A stretch of 64,000 nucleotides of DNA from Thiothrix fructosivorans (GTDB lineage Bacteria > Pseudomonadota > Gammaproteobacteria > Thiotrichales > Thiotrichaceae), in contig NZ_JAFMPM010000006.1 of NCBI RefSeq assembly GCF_017349355.1, positions 1,054,001 to 1,118,000 on the forward strand. Reading direction: 5' to 3'. A program made the translations under genes and the position numbers. The notes beneath the pieces were generated by a model. That model did no database searches, had not been told where the DNA came from, and worked only from the letters and a program-made list of their open reading frames with translations. Positions 40,350 through 50,019 of this stretch are shown one piece after another; positions within the stretch are counted from its first letter, which is position 1; every line of letters starts with the position of its first letter.

Positions 40350-41095
40350 TGAAAAAGTCCCTGATTCTACTCATCTTTCTTGCTGCTACCGGCGGGATAT
40401 TTCTCACCCTATTTCCCGACAAGGTGGCAACCGTCATGGATTACGTGAAGCTACAAATCACCAGTAAATACAGCGTGGCGCAACGGCTGGAACAATTCGG
40501 CACTGCCGCCAGCCAACGCCTTGCCCCGCACTTCCAGCAAGCAGGCGTGGCGTTCCCACCGACCTCCATCACCTTGCTGGCATTCAAGGACAGCAAACGG
40601 CTGGAACTCTACGCCCGTGACCCGCAAGGCGCGTGGCAACAGGTACAAACCTACCCGATTCAAGCCGCCAGCGGGGTATTGGGGCCGAAACTACGCGAGG
40701 GTGATAAACAAGTGCCGGAGGGTATTTACGCCATCGAATCACTCAACCCCAACAGCCTGTTCCACGTATCGCTGCGCCTCAATTACCCCAACGCTGTTGA
40801 CCGCGAGCGGGGGCTAGCTGACGGGCGCGACAAGCTGGGGTCGGACATTATGATTCACGGCAAAGCCAAATCCATCGGCTGTCTGGCAATGGGCGATGTG
40901 GCGGCAGAAGAATTGTTTGCGCTGGCGGCGTGGGTCGGCAAGGAAAGCGTGCGCGTGGTGATTGCCCCGACCGATTTCCGGCAAACGGCAGCAGCAAGCG
41001 TGCCAGCCGCGAATTTGCCCGCGTGGACAGAGGGTCTTTACCAAAACCTGCGTACAGAACTCGCGCAATACCTGTTAGAAAAGCACCTTGAATAA
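40349..41095 (+). CDS. L,D-transpeptidase-family (YkuD) protein
   Basis: 248 residues. An N-terminal hydrophobic anchor (SLILLIFLAATGGIFLTLF) is followed by a YkuD domain. The catalytic block is IMIHGKAKSIGCLAMGD (His ... Ser-x-Gly-Cys), preceded by VPEGIYAIESLNPNS and FHVSLRLNYPN. Such enzymes make 3-3 peptidoglycan crosslinks or attach proteins to the wall. The ATG overlaps the last base of the preceding frame's stop. Confidence 0.85.
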   Translation: MKKSLILLIFLAATGGIFLTLFPDKVATVMDYVKLQITSKYSVAQRLEQFGTAASQRLAPHFQQAGVAFPPTSITLLAFKDSKRLELYARDPQGAWQQVQTYPIQAASGVLGPKLREGDKQVPEGIYAIESLNPNSLFHVSLRLNYPNAVDRERGLADGRDKLGSDIMIHGKAKSIGCLAMGDVAAEELFALAAWVGKESVRVVIAPTDFRQTAAASVPAANLPAWTEGLYQNLRTELAQYLLEKHLE

Positions 41096-41109
41096 TCTTG
41101 GATCAACAC

Positions 41110-41985
41110 ATGACCTCTCGTCAACGTTTCGACCTAATTCTACTGGCTGCACTGTGGGGCGGCTCGTTTATGTTTATGCGCTACGCCACGCCGGAATTTG
41201 GGGCGTTTGCTTTAGTGTGGCTGCGTGTGGCGATTGCGGCGGGGTGTTTGCTGCCGCTGTTGCTGTGGCGCGGGCAGGTGCATATTTTGTGGGAAAATGC
41301 GGGGGCGATGCTGTTGCTGGGTGTATTCAGCACGGCGTTGCCGTTTGTGTTGATTGCGTGGGCAATGTTGTCGCTGACATCGGGGCTGGCGTCGATTTTG
41401 AATGCTACCACGCCAATTTTTACCGCGATCATGGCGGCGTGGTGGTTGCGTGATCGCTTGGATAGGTCGCGGATGTTGGGGTTGGCGATTGGCTTTGCGG
41501 GCGTGTTGCTGTTGGCGGCGGATAAGGCGGAGTTTCACGTCGGCGGGTCAGGTTGGGCGTTGGTGGCGATGTTACTGGCTACGTTATCGTATGGGTTTGG
41601 GGCAAATCTGACACGGCGGCATTTGAGCCATGTGCCGCCATTGGCGAATGCGGCGGGTTCGCAGTTGGTGTCAGCGGTGGTGTTATTGCCGTTAGCGGTG
41701 TGGTGGTGGCCGGAAACCGTACCGAGTACGGGCGCGTGGTTGGCGGTGCTGGCGTTGGGCATTGGTTGTACGGCGTTGGCGTTTATGCTGTTTTTTCGCT
41801 TAATTGCGCAAGTGGGGGCGGCGCGTGCGATCACGGTCACATTTTTGATTCCGGTGTTTGGTATTGTGTGGGGTGGTTTGTTTTTGCACGAAAGCGTTAC
41901 GCTGTCGATGTTGCTTGGTGGCAGCGTGGTGGTGTTAGGTACGGCATTGGCAACGGGTGTGCTCAAAGTGTTTAAACCGCGTTAG
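41110..41985 (+). CDS. EamA/DMT-family transporter
   Basis: 291 residues from the ATG at 41110 (the TTG at 41098 is less likely). Ten hydrophobic segments fall in two EamA repeats, with the usual AALWGGSFMFMRYATPEFGAF start and LNATTPIFTAIMAAWWLRDRL at the first repeat's end. Substrates in this family are metabolites such as amino acids and cannot be read from sequence. Confidence 0.88.
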   Translation: MTSRQRFDLILLAALWGGSFMFMRYATPEFGAFALVWLRVAIAAGCLLPLLLWRGQVHILWENAGAMLLLGVFSTALPFVLIAWAMLSLTSGLASILNATTPIFTAIMAAWWLRDRLDRSRMLGLAIGFAGVLLLAADKAEFHVGGSGWALVAMLLATLSYGFGANLTRRHLSHVPPLANAAGSQLVSAVVLLPLAVWWWPETVPSTGAWLAVLALGIGCTALAFMLFFRLIAQVGAARAITVTFLIPVFGIVWGGLFLHESVTLSMLLGGSVVVLGTALATGVLKVFKPR

Positions 41986-42058
41986 GACGGTGGGGAATTA
42001 AGATGCTGACAATGTGGCTTGAAATTTAGCGGATAGTGGCATTATTTAGCCTGTGCAC

Positions 42059-42087
42059 TTGCAACATTGTCGACACTTGTTGATAAT
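42059..42087 (+). promoter_or_regulatory. Candidate sigma-70 promoter of the nqr operon
   Basis: TTGCAA (42059-42064), a 17-bp spacer, then GATAAT (42082-42087), 65 bp before the nqrA ATG. Both hexamers are close to consensus, and the spacing is optimal. Confidence 0.55.
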
Positions 42088-42152
42088 TCGCAACCTTCAG
42101 CACTGACCAAAGGCGGTTGGTGTACTTCCCCTCAAGAGCGTTGTTGCAAGAC

Positions 42153-43493
42153 ATGAAAATCAGTAAAGGTCTGGATTTGCCCATTATTGGCAAGCCGGAA
42201 CAAGCGGTTTATGCACATCCAGCCCCTCAGACCGTTGCCGTATTGGGGCGTGACTTCCACGACTTGCGCCCCGCATTGCAAGTTCAGGAAGGGGATCGGG
42301 TAAAACGTGGACAAGTTCTGTTCACTGACCGCAAGCATCCGGGCGTTAATTTCACCTCACCGGGCGGCGGTGTCGTCAAGTCGATTAATCGGGGGGCGAA
42401 GCGCGTCTTAAACGCGGTCATCATCCAGTTAGACGACCGAGAAGAAGACGTTGCGTTCACCGCGTATTCCCCCGCCGACTTGGCGACACTGGATGCCGAG
42501 ACGATTCGCCAGCAATTGCTGGATTCGGGGCAGTGGATTGCCTTCCGCACCCGCCCCTACAGCAAAGCCCCTTCCGCAGATAGTACGCCAGCCTCTATTT
42601 TCGTCACCGCTATTGATACCTATGCGATGTCAGCCGACCCGCTGGTAATCCTCCATGCCGAAAGCGCTGCGTTCCAACAGGGTTTGCAATTGCTGACGAA
42701 ACTTGCGCCTAAGGTGTTTGTGAATCATGCGGAAGGCGCGGCGATTCCTCGCGTTGAAGCCAGCAATATCACTTACACCGGCTGGTCGGGACCACATCCG
42801 GCAGGTTTGCCCGGTACGCACATCCATTTCCTTGACCCGGTAAGCGAACACAAAACCGTGTGGCATATTGGCTATCAAGACGTGATTGCGATTGGCAAGT
42901 TGTTTACCACCGGCAAATTGTACGTGGATCGGGTGATTTCCCTCGCAGGCCCGACGGTGTTAAAGCCGCGCCTGATTCGTACCCGTTTGGGCGCAAGTAC
43001 TGACGATATGCTCGAAGGGCAACTCGATTGCCAGCAATGCCGCGTGATTGCGGGTTCATTGCTGGCGGGTTTCCGTGCCGCTGGTTGGAGTGCGTATCTG
43101 GGACGTTACACCGTGCAAGTCGCGGTCGTGCCGGAAGGACAGCCGCGTGTATTTATGCACTGGCTCAACCCGCTGCTCAAACAGTTTTCTACCTTGAACG
43201 TCTTCTTCAGCCGTGGGGTGCGTCAGCAGCAATTTGCCATGAGCACGACGCAACACGGTAGCCATCGCGCCATGGTGCCGTTGGGCAATTACGAAGAAGT
43301 CATGCCGCTGGATATTTTGCCGACACAATTGCTGCGCTCCTTACTGGTACGCGACACGGTGATGGCGCAACAGCTTGGCGCCTTGGAACTGGATGAAGAC
43401 GATCTGGCGCTGTGTACCTTTGTGTGCCACAGCAAATACGAATACGGCCCCGCGTTACGCGACTGCCTGCGAATGCTGGAAAAGGGGGAGTAA
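42153..43493 (+). CDS. nqrA: Na+-translocating NADH:quinone reductase subunit A
   Basis: 446 residues from the ATG at 42153. It starts [19 protein letters not shown] and has [38 protein letters not shown], the biotin-like NqrA start. A C-terminal domain follows with [22 protein letters not shown]. NqrA is the soluble subunit that contacts quinone in the Na+-NQR complex. It is the first gene of nqrABCDEF, with nqrB 2 bp downstream. Confidence 0.96.
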   Translation: MKISKGLDLPIIGKPEQAVYAHPAPQTVAVLGRDFHDLRPALQVQEGDRVKRGQVLFTDRKHPGVNFTSPGGGVVKSINRGAKRVLNAVIIQLDDREEDVAFTAYSPADLATLDAETIRQQLLDSGQWIAFRTRPYSKAPSADSTPASIFVTAIDTYAMSADPLVILHAESAAFQQGLQLLTKLAPKVFVNHAEGAAIPRVEASNITYTGWSGPHPAGLPGTHIHFLDPVSEHKTVWHIGYQDVIAIGKLFTTGKLYVDRVISLAGPTVLKPRLIRTRLGASTDDMLEGQLDCQQCRVIAGSLLAGFRAAGWSAYLGRYTVQVAVVPEGQPRVFMHWLNPLLKQFSTLNVFFSRGVRQQQFAMSTTQHGSHRAMVPLGNYEEVMPLDILPTQLLRSLLVRDTVMAQQLGALELDEDDLALCTFVCHSKYEYGPALRDCLRMLEKGE

Positions 43494-43495
43494 CC

Positions 43496-44710
43496 ATGTC
43501 AGACAAACTACGTCGCTTATTGGATAAGGTCGAACCCAAGTTCGCTCGTGGCGGCAAATACCATCGGTACTACGGGCTGTTCGAGATGATCGATACCCTG
43601 TTGTATAGCCCACCCAACCGTACCATTGGCGCACCGCATGTGCGTGACGCACTCGATTTGAAGCGGGTGATGGGCTATGTGTGGCTGGCAACCTTTCCGG
43701 TTATGTTCATGGCGTGTTTCAACACGGGCTACCAAGCGAACCTTGCGATGCAGTCCATGGGGTTGGAACATGCTATCGGTTGGCGTGGCACGATCATGGA
43801 TATGGTCGGCTACGACCCCAAGAGCTTTTTCGATAACTTTTTGCACGGCTTGCTGTATTTCTTACCCGTCTATATGACCACGTTCATTGTGGGTGGGATA
43901 GCGGAAGTCGCATTTGCGCTGGTGCGTGGGCATGAGGTTAACGAAGGCTTTTTCGTTACTTCCATCCTGTATTCACTGGTATTGCCACCCGATATTCCGT
44001 TGTGGATGGTCGGCATGGGAATCTTGTTCGGGGTGATTCTCGGCAAGGAAGTGTTTGGCGGTACGGGTAAAAACTTCATCAATCCGGCGTTGGCTGGACG
44101 GGCGTTTCTGTTTTTTGCGTATCCTGCGTTCATGTCTGGCGATGCAGTCTGGGTAGCGGTGGATGGCTATTCCGGTGCAACCACCTTATCCGCCGCCGCC
44201 ATCGGTGGAATGCAGGCGGTCACGGTGAGCTGGTGGGATGCGTTTATTGGGCTTGAACCCGGTTCATTGGGAGAAACCTCGACGCTGGCAATCCTCATCG
44301 GTGGCGCGTTCTTGCTGTTCACCAAGATTGCGAGTTGGCGCATTGTGTCGGGGGTCATGTTCGGCATGATCATGATGACGATTTTGCTGAATACCATCGG
44401 CAGCGATACCAACCCGATGTTTGCGATGCCGTGGTGGTGGCACTTGGTCACGGGCGGGTTTGCGTTCGGGATGATGTTCATGGCGACTGATCCGGTGACG
44501 GCAGCACACACCAATGCGGGGCGTTGGTGGTACGGCGTATTGATTGGGGTCATGGTGATTCTGATTCGCGTGGTGAATCCGGCGTTCCCTGAAGGCATGA
44601 TGCTCGCGATTTTGTTTGCGAATATGTTTGCGCCGTTGATGGATTACACCGTGATGAAAGCCAATATCAAACGTCGCCTGAAGCGTCAAACGGTGGGGGT
44701 GAAATCATGA
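43496..44710 (+). CDS. nqrB: Na+-NQR subunit B
   Basis: 404 residues from the ATG at 43496. It is a multi-spanning membrane protein with the covalent FMN attachment motif in [15 protein letters not shown] (Thr of SGAT) and the conserved [23 protein letters not shown]. It carries FMN and the Na+ path together with subunits D and E. The ORF reaching back to 43412 lies inside nqrA and is rejected. Its stop overlaps nqrC. Confidence 0.96.
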   Translation: MSDKLRRLLDKVEPKFARGGKYHRYYGLFEMIDTLLYSPPNRTIGAPHVRDALDLKRVMGYVWLATFPVMFMACFNTGYQANLAMQSMGLEHAIGWRGTIMDMVGYDPKSFFDNFLHGLLYFLPVYMTTFIVGGIAEVAFALVRGHEVNEGFFVTSILYSLVLPPDIPLWMVGMGILFGVILGKEVFGGTGKNFINPALAGRAFLFFAYPAFMSGDAVWVAVDGYSGATTLSAAAIGGMQAVTVSWWDAFIGLEPGSLGETSTLAILIGGAFLLFTKIASWRIVSGVMFGMIMMTILLNTIGSDTNPMFAMPWWWHLVTGGFAFGMMFMATDPVTAAHTNAGRWWYGVLIGVMVILIRVVNPAFPEGMMLAILFANMFAPLMDYTVMKANIKRRLKRQTVGVKS

Positions 44711-45519
44711 GTCTGGTACGTCAATTCTTAGACATGCCTAACGACAGCAAGCAAAAGACGTTTATTGTCGCTTTGCTGCTGTGTTTGGTGTGTTCCGTCG
44801 CGGTATCTGCTGCCGCCGTGGCGTTAAAGCCAGTGCAAGATACCAATAAGTTGCTGGATAAAAAGCGCAATATTTTGCAAATCGCAGGCTTGGAGCAACC
44901 GGGTAAATCGGTGGAAGAAGCCTTCCAGCAAGTTGAAGCCAAAGTGGTGGATTTGCAAACGGGCGACTACGTGGACGGTGTGAATGCCGATACGTTTGAT
45001 GCGCGTGCTGCCTCGGTTGACCCCAAGCAAAACGTGGTGCTGACCAAAGAGCAAGACATTGCCTCGATCAAACGCCGTGCTAAATACGCTACGGTGTATC
45101 TGGTGAAAGATGCGCAAGGCAAGGTCGAAAAGCTGATTTTGCCGATTCATGGCTACGGCTTGTGGTCAACGTTGTACGGTTTCCTTGCTCTCAAAGGTGA
45201 TGCGAATACCGTGGTAGGCATGGGTTTCTATGAACACGCGGAAACCCCCGGTTTGGGCGGCGAAGTCGATAACCCTGCATGGAAAGACTTGTGGAAAGAC
45301 AAGCAAGTATTCAACGCCAATGGCGAAGTTGCCTTGCGCGTCATGAAAGGTGCAGCGCCTGCGGGTGACCCGAAAGCGGTGCATGAAATTGATGCGCTGT
45401 CCGGTGCGACCTTGACCAGCCGTGGCGTGGATAATCTGGTGCATTTCTGGATGGGTGAAAATGGTTTTGCCCCTTACCTGCAAAAATTCCGAACTAATCC
45501 TCAGGGAGGTGGCGTATGA
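44707..45519 (+). CDS. nqrC: Na+-NQR subunit C
   Basis: 270 residues. One N-terminal membrane helix ([21 protein letters not shown]) is followed by a periplasmic domain. The covalent FMN site is [13 protein letters not shown] (Thr of SGAT), and [15 protein letters not shown] plus [12 protein letters not shown] are conserved. It overlaps nqrB and nqrD by 4 bp each. Confidence 0.96.
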   Translation: MSLVRQFLDMPNDSKQKTFIVALLLCLVCSVAVSAAAVALKPVQDTNKLLDKKRNILQIAGLEQPGKSVEEAFQQVEAKVVDLQTGDYVDGVNADTFDARAASVDPKQNVVLTKEQDIASIKRRAKYATVYLVKDAQGKVEKLILPIHGYGLWSTLYGFLALKGDANTVVGMGFYEHAETPGLGGEVDNPAWKDLWKDKQVFNANGEVALRVMKGAAPAGDPKAVHEIDALSGATLTSRGVDNLVHFWMGENGFAPYLQKFRTNPQGGGV

Positions 45520-46184
45520 GTCTTAGCCCCGAAGCCCGCAAAGTGTTAACTGAGCCGCTGATTGGGAATAACCCGATTACGCTGCAAATTCTGGGTATCT
45601 GTTCCGCGTTGGCAGTGACCAGTTCCATGAAAACCGCGCTGCTGATGGCAGTCGGTTTGACCACGGTAACGGCGTTTTCCAATGCTTTTATCAGTGCGGT
45701 GCGTAATCACACGCCCGGTAGCATTCGTATTATTGTGCAAATGACCATCATCGCTTCTTTGGTTATCGTGGTCGATCAGTTGATGAAAGCCTATGCGTTC
45801 AGTACTGCAAAACAGCTCTCGGTGTTTGTCGGCTTGATCATTACCAACTGCATCGTGATGGGGCGAGCAGAAGCCTACGCCATGCAAAATCCGCCGGGGA
45901 TCAGTTTCCTCGATGGGATAGGCAATGGCTTGGGTTACAGCATTATCTTGGTGGGTGTGGCATTTGTGCGTGAATTGTTTGGCGCAGGTTCGTTGTTCGG
46001 TTACGAATTGCTGACGCTGACCAAGCATGGCGGTTGGTACACGCCGAACAGTTTGCTGTTATTGCCGCCGAGTGCGTTCTTCCTGATTGGGCTGCTGATT
46101 TGGATTATCCGCACCAAGTACCCCGCGCAGCAGGAAGTCCACGACTTCAAGATTCATGAGAAACACGGCTTGGGGAATCGCTGA
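45516..46184 (+). CDS. nqrD: Na+-NQR subunit D
   Basis: 222 residues, a six-helix membrane protein starting with the conserved [25 protein letters not shown]-type region. An inverted-topology pair with NqrE coordinates an iron centre through cysteines; the equivalents here are in GICSALA and [13 protein letters not shown]. Coupled by overlap to nqrC. Confidence 0.95.
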   Translation: MSLSPEARKVLTEPLIGNNPITLQILGICSALAVTSSMKTALLMAVGLTTVTAFSNAFISAVRNHTPGSIRIIVQMTIIASLVIVVDQLMKAYAFSTAKQLSVFVGLIITNCIVMGRAEAYAMQNPPGISFLDGIGNGLGYSIILVGVAFVRELFGAGSLFGYELLTLTKHGGWYTPNSLLLLPPSAFFLIGLLIWIIRTKYPAQQEVHDFKIHEKHGLGNR

Positions 46185-46185
46185 T

Positions 46186-46782
46186 ATGGAAGCCTTATTA
46201 AGTCTTTTCGTTAAGTCTGTTTTCATTGAAAACATGGCGCTGACGTTCTTTTTGGGGATGTGTACGTTTATCGCCATTTCCAAAAAGATCGAAACGGCAG
46301 TGGGTTTGGGGATTGCAGTGGTGATCGTGCAAGCGATTACCATGCCTGCCAATAACCTGATTCTGAATGTATTTCTCAAAGAAAACGTGTTGCTGGAAGG
46401 CGTGGATTTGCGCTTTCTGGGCTTGATCAGCTATATCGCGATCATTGCAGCGATTGTGCAAGTGCTGGAAATGGCGATGGATAAATTCGTACCATCACTG
46501 TATCAGGCGTTGGGGATTTACTTGCCACTGATTACGGTCAACTGCGCGATTTTGGGCGGTACGCTGTTCATGGTCGAGCGGGATTACACCTTCACCGAAA
46601 GCGTTGTGTACGGTTTCGGCAGCGGCTTTAGCTGGATGCTGGCGATTGTGGTGCTAGCGGGCGTGCGCGAACGCCTCAAATACAGCGATGTTCCCGCCGG
46701 TTTGCAAGGCTTGGGGATTATTTTTATTACCGTCGGGTTGATGTCGTTGGGCTTTATGTCCTTCTCCGGCATCCAGTTGTAG
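46186..46782 (+). CDS. nqrE: Na+-NQR subunit E
   Basis: 198 residues from the ATG at 46186, 1 bp after the nqrD stop. It starts [20 protein letters not shown]. The conserved cysteine segments [15 protein letters not shown] and [19 protein letters not shown] pair with those of NqrD. The frame beginning at 46156 is rejected because it lies inside nqrD. Confidence 0.95.
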   Translation: MEALLSLFVKSVFIENMALTFFLGMCTFIAISKKIETAVGLGIAVVIVQAITMPANNLILNVFLKENVLLEGVDLRFLGLISYIAIIAAIVQVLEMAMDKFVPSLYQALGIYLPLITVNCAILGGTLFMVERDYTFTESVVYGFGSGFSWMLAIVVLAGVRERLKYSDVPAGLQGLGIIFITVGLMSLGFMSFSGIQL

Positions 46783-46792
46783 GAGTGAGGCA

Positions 46793-48013
46793 ATGACAAC
46801 CGTTTTATTGGGGGTAGCCTTTTTTACCCTAATGATCATCGGCTTGGTGTATGGCATTTTGTTTGCACGTTCCAAACTGGTGGCGACTGGTGACATTCGC
46901 ATTCTGGTGAATGGCGAGAAAGAACTGATTGTGAAACCCGGCACGAAATTGCTGGGCGCATTGGCGGAAAAAGGGCTGTTTGTGTCCTCTGCCTGTGGTG
47001 GCGGCGGTACGTGTGCACAATGCCGTGTGAAGGTGCTGGAAGGTGGCGGGACGTTACTGCCGACTGAAGAAGGTCACATTAACCGTCGCCAAGCAGCGGA
47101 AGGCGAGCGTTTGGCGTGTCAGGTGGCGGTTAAGCAAGACATGCGCATCGAAGTGCCGGATGAAGTCTTCGGCGTGAAAAAGTGGCAATGTACGGTGCGT
47201 TCCAACGACAATAAGGCGACTTTCATCAAAGAATTGGTGGTGGAATTGCCGAAGGGCGAGAAGATCAACTTCCGCGCCGGTGGTTATATTCAGATCGAAT
47301 GCCCGCCGTATGATTTGAAATATGCCAGCTTTGATATTCCCCCTAAATTCCGTGGCGACTGGGACAAGTACAAGCTGTGGGACATTGAATCGCATGTGGA
47401 TGAACCGGTATTGCGTGCCTATTCAATGGCAAGTTACCCCGAAGAAGATGACATTGTGATGCTCAATGTGCGTATTGCAACCCCACCACCGGGTAAGAAT
47501 GACATCCCAGCGGGCAAAATGTCGTCGTACATTTTTAACCTGAAACCGGGCGATAAAGTGGTCGTTTCCGGGCCATTCGGCGAGTTCTTTGCGCGTGATA
47601 CCGATAACGAGATGGTGTTTATCGGCGGTGGTGCAGGCATGGCACCGATGCGTTCGCATATCTATGACCAGTTACGCCGTTTGAAAAGTAAGCGTAAAAT
47701 GTCATTCTGGTACGGAGCACGGAGTCTGCGCGAAGCGTTCTATGTCGATGAATTTGATACCTTAGCAGCGGAAAATCCGAATTTTACCTGGCACATGGGT
47801 TTATCCGAACCGCAGTCCGAAGATAATTGGACGGGGTATGTCGGGTTTATTCACGATGTCCTGTATAAGCATTATTTGAAGGATCATGTTGCACCGGAAG
47901 AGTGTGAATATTATTTGTGTGGTCCACCGATGATGAATGCCGCCGTGGTGCGGACATTGTTGGATATTGGGGTGGAGCGCGAGAATATCTTGCTGGATGA
48001 TTTTGGCGGTTAA
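46793..48013 (+). CDS. nqrF: Na+-NQR subunit F (NADH-oxidising)
   Basis: 406 residues. A membrane helix at the N-terminus precedes a 2Fe-2S ferredoxin domain ([16 protein letters not shown], fourth Cys in RLACQVAV). An FAD-binding region ([11 protein letters not shown]) and the NADH site ([15 protein letters not shown] ... [13 protein letters not shown]) follow. It is the electron entry point of the complex and ends the operon, with a hairpin 41 bp downstream. Confidence 0.96.
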   Translation: MTTVLLGVAFFTLMIIGLVYGILFARSKLVATGDIRILVNGEKELIVKPGTKLLGALAEKGLFVSSACGGGGTCAQCRVKVLEGGGTLLPTEEGHINRRQAAEGERLACQVAVKQDMRIEVPDEVFGVKKWQCTVRSNDNKATFIKELVVELPKGEKINFRAGGYIQIECPPYDLKYASFDIPPKFRGDWDKYKLWDIESHVDEPVLRAYSMASYPEEDDIVMLNVRIATPPPGKNDIPAGKMSSYIFNLKPGDKVVVSGPFGEFFARDTDNEMVFIGGGAGMAPMRSHIYDQLRRLKSKRKMSFWYGARSLREAFYVDEFDTLAAENPNFTWHMGLSEPQSEDNWTGYVGFIHDVLYKHYLKDHVAPEECEYYLCGPPMMNAAVVRTLLDIGVERENILLDDFGG

Positions 48014-48053
48014 GCACTAAATGAGTGCAAATTATTGATTCTCTTGTAAAGAG

Positions 48054-48073
48054 CGGGGTGGACATCCACCCCG
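48054..48073 (+). terminator. Hairpin after nqrF
   Basis: A perfect CGGGGTGG-ACAT-CCACCCCG stem without a following T-run. It may stabilise the nqr transcript end or weakly reduce read-through into nqrM rather than act as a full terminator. Confidence 0.5.
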
Positions 48074-48198
48074 AACCGCTAGGAGGAAATGGGTCAAAGA
48101 TTTGACCCAGCGCAATAGTAGCGCAAAATTAATGGGGATGAAACGTTTTTGCAGTGCAGCATGATAACTAAGTCCTTTACTAAGATTAACGGTGAAAA

Positions 48199-48435
48199 AT
48201 GATGAAAATATTTCTTTTAACGTTTTTGATTTTTTTGCTAGCGGTGCTGGGCTTGGCTTTGGGTTGGATATTCAATAGCCGGGTCTTAAAAGGCAGTTGT
48301 GGTGGTTTATCGGGTATTCCCGGTATAGAAAAAAGTGACTGTTCCTGTTCTAATCCCTGTGAGAAGCGTAAACAGAAAATGGCACAAGAACAACGCGAAG
48401 CCGTTTTGAAGCGGCAGGATATTTTGAAATCTTGA
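48199..48435 (+). CDS. nqrM: NqrM, Na+-NQR maturation factor
   Basis: 78 residues. A membrane helix (LLTFLIFLLAVLGLALGW) is followed by the Cys cluster LKGSCGGLSGIPGIEKSDCSCSNPCEKR, which is diagnostic for NqrM (formerly DUF539). It is needed for iron insertion between NqrD and NqrE. It follows nqrF by 185 bp, and its stop overlaps the frame leading to the CBS gene. Confidence 0.92.
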   Translation: MMKIFLLTFLIFLLAVLGLALGWIFNSRVLKGSCGGLSGIPGIEKSDCSCSNPCEKRKQKMAQEQREAVLKRQDILKS

Positions 48436-48455
48436 ATAAGCTGGAGGAGTCCATC

Positions 48456-48872
48456 ATGGCGGAAGTTTCATTGTCGGTGCGTCATTACATGTCAAGCCGC
48501 CTCGCCACCCTGTATGAAAATCAGGATATTCGCGAAGCCGTCAAGATTTTTACCGAGCGCAATCTTTTTGGCGGTGCGGTGATGGACAATCGAGGGAGTC
48601 TGGTGGGGATTCTATCCGTCACCGACTGCATTGATGCGGCATTGCGTTCGGGTTATCACTCTGGCTGGCGCGGTACGGTGGGGGAAAAGATGTCGCGGGA
48701 CATTCGCACGGTGGATGCTGAAGATAGCATTCTCGATGTGGCAAAAATGTTCATGGATGACCATTACCGCCGTTATCCAGTGGTTGATGATAACCGCGTC
48801 GTGGGTGTTATTACGCGGTTGGATGTGCTGAAAGCCTTACGCACCGTGAGTGCATCAGGATTTGCAGTGTAA
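48456..48872 (+). CDS. Two-CBS-domain protein
   Basis: 138 residues from the ATG at 48456 (GGAGGAG site); the in-frame start at 48432 is weaker. The CBS1 motif is YMSSRLATLYENQDIREAVKIFTERN, and CBS2 is KMSRDIRTVDAEDSILDVAKMFMDDHYRRYPVVDDNRVVGVITR. CBS pairs sense adenine nucleotides in many proteins. The link to NQR is only positional. Confidence 0.85.
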   Translation: MAEVSLSVRHYMSSRLATLYENQDIREAVKIFTERNLFGGAVMDNRGSLVGILSVTDCIDAALRSGYHSGWRGTVGEKMSRDIRTVDAEDSILDVAKMFMDDHYRRYPVVDDNRVVGVITRLDVLKALRTVSASGFAV

Positions 48873-48876
48873 GTAC

Positions 48877-49440
48877 TTAGGCGGCTGGTGTCTTGCGCAC
48901 TAACAGCCAAGCGACCACGCCGCCTGCTATTCCACCGAAAAGATGCCCATCCCATGATACACCTGATTGCCATGGCAAGATGCCAGTGAGTAAGGTTGTG
49001 CCGTAAGTAAATGTCACGAAGACGCTGACGAGTAGCGGCACAACGCGCCGTTCCAATGTGCCGGACACGATCAAAAACACCGCTAGCCCAAACACCAAGC
49101 CGCTTGCGCCAATGTGCAGCGAATGCCCCCGCCCAAACACCCACAGCAATACCCCGCCGAACACTGCTACCAGCGCCACCGCCGCGCGTGAATCGGTACG
49201 CGAACCTGCCAGCAAGGTCAGCAAGATTGCCAACGGCACGCTGTTATTCAGCAAATGCGTGAAGTTGGAATGCAGAAACGGCATGGTTACAATGCCGATC
49301 AACCCACCGAAGTCTCGCGGAATCAGCCCCAAGCGTTCCAGCGGCAGGATGCGATCCAATAGAAATACGCCCCAAATGGTGGCGAGAAACAGGAGAACCA
49401 ACGGTAATTCTTCGCGGATACGGTGGATGTGGCTTTTCAT
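48877..49440 (-). CDS. Rhomboid-family intramembrane serine protease
   Basis: 187 residues with six hydrophobic segments. The catalytic Ser is in HIGASGLVFG and the His in WDGHLFGGIAGG; the oxyanion-type motif LHSNFTHLLNNSVPL is also present. The targets are unknown. It overlaps the DUF1415 gene by 4 bp. Confidence 0.88.
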   Translation of the reverse strand: MKSHIHRIREELPLVLLFLATIWGVFLLDRILPLERLGLIPRDFGGLIGIVTMPFLHSNFTHLLNNSVPLAILLTLLAGSRTDSRAAVALVAVFGGVLLWVFGRGHSLHIGASGLVFGLAVFLIVSGTLERRVVPLLVSVFVTFTYGTTLLTGILPWQSGVSWDGHLFGGIAGGVVAWLLVRKTPAA

Positions 49441-50009
49441 TCGGATTCTTTTTTGGTTTGCAAACAGGTTTCCAACACCTGACGATGATGTGCTGTACCG
49501 AGTGCGTTCATGGTCTCAATATTGCGCTCAGGAATCGCATCGACATCAGGATAACTGTCAATGGCTTGCGCTAAGCTGTCTTCGCGGATGAGGTGTAGCA
49601 TTGGCCATGGCGAACGGTTAGTGAAGTTTTCCGCGTCATTCGGGCGTGTGCCCTCGAATTGGTAGTCGGGGTGGAAGCTCGCGACTTGGAATTCACCGTC
49701 AAAGCCGCCGTCTTCCAGCAGCGCATCGACCATATCGAGGAAGTCGTTGTATTCCATGAAATCCTCCAGCGTGCCGGGGTGAATTAGCAGGGTGGTTTCG
49801 ACTTCGCTCACAGGGGTGGCGCGGAGTTGTTCGAGTTCATGCTGCAAATCTTCCAGCAAGAATTCGGGGCGTGCGGAATCGGTGACGACGAAATGAATTT
49901 GCCCGCCTTTGAACGGTTTGTGTGCAAATGGGCACAGGTTGTGCTTGAGGACGACGTTTTCTAACCAGCAGCGGGTCTGGGCGATGTAGGTAGCGTTGGT
50001 GTGTTTCAT
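49437..50009 (-). CDS. DUF1415 protein
   Basis: 190 residues. Family landmarks are WLENVVLKHNLCPFAHKPFKGGQIHFVV, then TTLLIHPGTLEDFMEYNDFLD, and VASFHPDYQFEGTRPNDAENFTNRSPWPMLHLIRE. The biochemical role is unknown. A TnpB element begins just upstream of its start codon and has probably replaced its native promoter region. Confidence 0.88.
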   Translation of the reverse strand: MKHTNATYIAQTRCWLENVVLKHNLCPFAHKPFKGGQIHFVVTDSARPEFLLEDLQHELEQLRATPVSEVETTLLIHPGTLEDFMEYNDFLDMVDALLEDGGFDGEFQVASFHPDYQFEGTRPNDAENFTNRSPWPMLHLIREDSLAQAIDSYPDVDAIPERNIETMNALGTAHHRQVLETCLQTKKESE

Positions 50010-50019
50010 CCATCTTGCG